Shown piece after piece: positions 12,886-13,628 of a stretch of DNA of 13,628 bases. The notes under the pieces are model-generated. The model was not told the DNA's origin. It searched no databases and worked only from the letters and a program-made list of their open reading frames with translations. Source of the stretch: UBA8337 sp965658615 (GTDB lineage: Bacteria; Pseudomonadota; Alphaproteobacteria; RS24); the NCBI GenBank assembly GCA_965658615.1, contig CBFHSX010000039.1, positions 1 through 13,628 of the forward strand. Direction: 5' to 3'. Every line of letters begins with the position of its first letter. Position 1 is the stretch's first letter. The translations under genes were made by a program, and so were the position numbers.

Positions 12886-13628
12886 ATGTTGCGTATCATA
12901 TTTGCCTTATTGCTGTTGCCCGGCCTCGCTTGGGCGCAAGTCGGTCGGATCGAGACGACCTCCGGCGCGGTGCGGATTATCTCGGCCGAAGGCAGCGCCA
13001 TGGCGGCCCGCATCGGCGCGGCAATTGATATTGGTGATTTGGTTGAGACCGGCGCCGGTGCGCGCGCCACCATTCGGCTGATGGATGATTCCGTTTTCGC
13101 CGTCTCGCCCAATTCGAGCTTTGAAATGGACGCTTTCGCTTTTGACGAGACGGGCGGCGATCATGTCATGCAGGCCAGCATTTTGCGCGGTGCGTTTAAG
13201 TTTGCCTCGGGTAAAATTGGCAGCGGCAAGAAAAAACGCGGCATCACCCTGCAAAAGGCAACGGTCGGGATTCGCGGCACGCAGCTTATCGGCGTTAATG
13301 ACGAGATTTCGCAAATCGTGCTGCTGACCGGCGCGATTGATGTGACGACACTGCTTGGCATGCAATCGCTGAGCTTGGCCAATCAGGCCGTGTCGATTGA
13401 TCCGGCCGGTTTGATTTCCGATATTCGCGTGTTGCAGCCGCAAGAGCTGGAAGTCATCGGCGATCGGCTGGGGTTTGACGTGACGGCAATTCTGGCCCCA
13501 CCCGCCGCCGACAAGCCGGATGATAAAGCACCGGAGGCTGAGGCTGAAGGCTCTGAGGAAGAGGCTGAAGAAGAGACTGAAACCGAGACTGAGGCTGAGA
13601 CTGAAACCGAGACTGAGGCTGAGACTGA
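12886..13628 (+). CDS. Secreted FecR-domain protein, truncated by the window's right edge
   Basis: The frame is open for 247 codons to the edge without a stop. A Sec signal peptide (LRIIFALLLLPGLAWA, cleavage before Gln18) precedes a FecR domain: GRIETTSGAVRII (about 20-32), GDLVETGAGARATIRLMDDS (about 51-70), the ILRGAFKFASGK strand (about 100-112) and the hallmark ATVGIRGTQL (125-134). In FecR sensors this domain lies in the periplasm and relays outer-membrane status; a secreted version without an N-terminal membrane anchor is typical of stand-alone alphaproteobacterial FecR proteins. From about residue 206 the chain becomes Pro/Asp/Glu rich and then a repeated Glu/Thr/Ala tail. AGGGA ends 9 nt before ATG 12886. 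It lies 58 bp after the barrel gene and is probably co-transcribed with it. The full length and C-terminal domain lie outside the window. Confidence 0.85.
   Translation, partial: MLRIIFALLLLPGLAWAQVGRIETTSGAVRIISAEGSAMAARIGAAIDIGDLVETGAGARATIRLMDDSVFAVSPNSSFEMDAFAFDETGGDHVMQASILRGAFKFASGKIGSGKKKRGITLQKATVGIRGTQLIGVNDEISQIVLLTGAIDVTTLLGMQSLSLANQAVSIDPAGLISDIRVLQPQELEVIGDRLGFDVTAILAPPAADKPDDKAPEAEAEGSEEEAEEETETETEAETETETEAET
13573..13628 (+). repeat. 24-bp tandem repeat in the FecR gene
   Basis: Copy 1 (13573-13596) and copy 2 (13597-13620) are identical: GAGACTGAAACCGAGACTGA followed by GGCT. A third copy starts at 13621 and is cut by the window edge. Each unit encodes ETETETEA. Exact identity suggests recent expansion and an in-frame length-variable tail. 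Confidence 0.85.

Overview
The window looks like part of an alphaproteobacterial (at least Gram-negative) chromosome. The inference rests on Sec and Tat signal peptides, a lipobox, an outer-membrane beta-barrel protein, a zinc-ribbon/DUF3426-type protein of a kind common in alphaproteobacteria, strong GGAG-type ribosome-binding sites and GC-rich codon use from about 3.5 kb onward. No rRNA, tRNA, transposase, integrase or CRISPR array is visible.

Region 1 (1-3506) is an AT-richer block devoted to the cell surface. A 227-bp non-coding stretch with several mutually exclusive hairpins precedes a type IV prepilin-like protein with ten cysteines, a 738-residue secreted protein with twenty cysteines (an EF-hand-like loop near the N-terminus and one adhesin-type beta module near the C-terminus), and a 105-residue secreted protein. 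The three genes are tightly spaced and probably co-transcribed. The two larger products share a Cys-rich pattern. This block is the best candidate for an undescribed system.

Region 2 (3567-9075) is a five-gene operon with gaps of 35 bp or less and one ATGA overlap: an amidohydrolase lipoprotein of the D-aminoacylase/N-acyl-D-glutamate deacylase type, a PAP2 membrane phosphatase, a Tat-exported FAD sugar-lactone-oxidase-family enzyme, a fold-type III PLP enzyme, and an ICMT-like membrane methyltransferase. The mix suggests modification or turnover of a lipid or envelope compound carrying an acylated (D-)amino acid or polyol, but no known pathway is recognised.

Region 3 (9080-10459, minus strand) is one membrane protein with an N-terminal zinc ribbon, a very long acidic linker containing a 15-bp tandem repeat, one transmembrane helix and a DUF3426-like C-terminus. 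It converges on region 2 with 4 bp between stop codons and diverges from region 4.

Region 4 (10482-13628, plus strand) holds a 781-residue outer-membrane protein (POTRA-like segment, two Ig-like repeats, a TPR-like helical segment, C-terminal barrel) followed by a secreted FecR-domain protein. The FecR gene runs off the right edge within a 24-bp tandem repeat encoding a Glu/Thr-rich tail. The pair looks like an envelope sensing or surface-export module that continues beyond the window.
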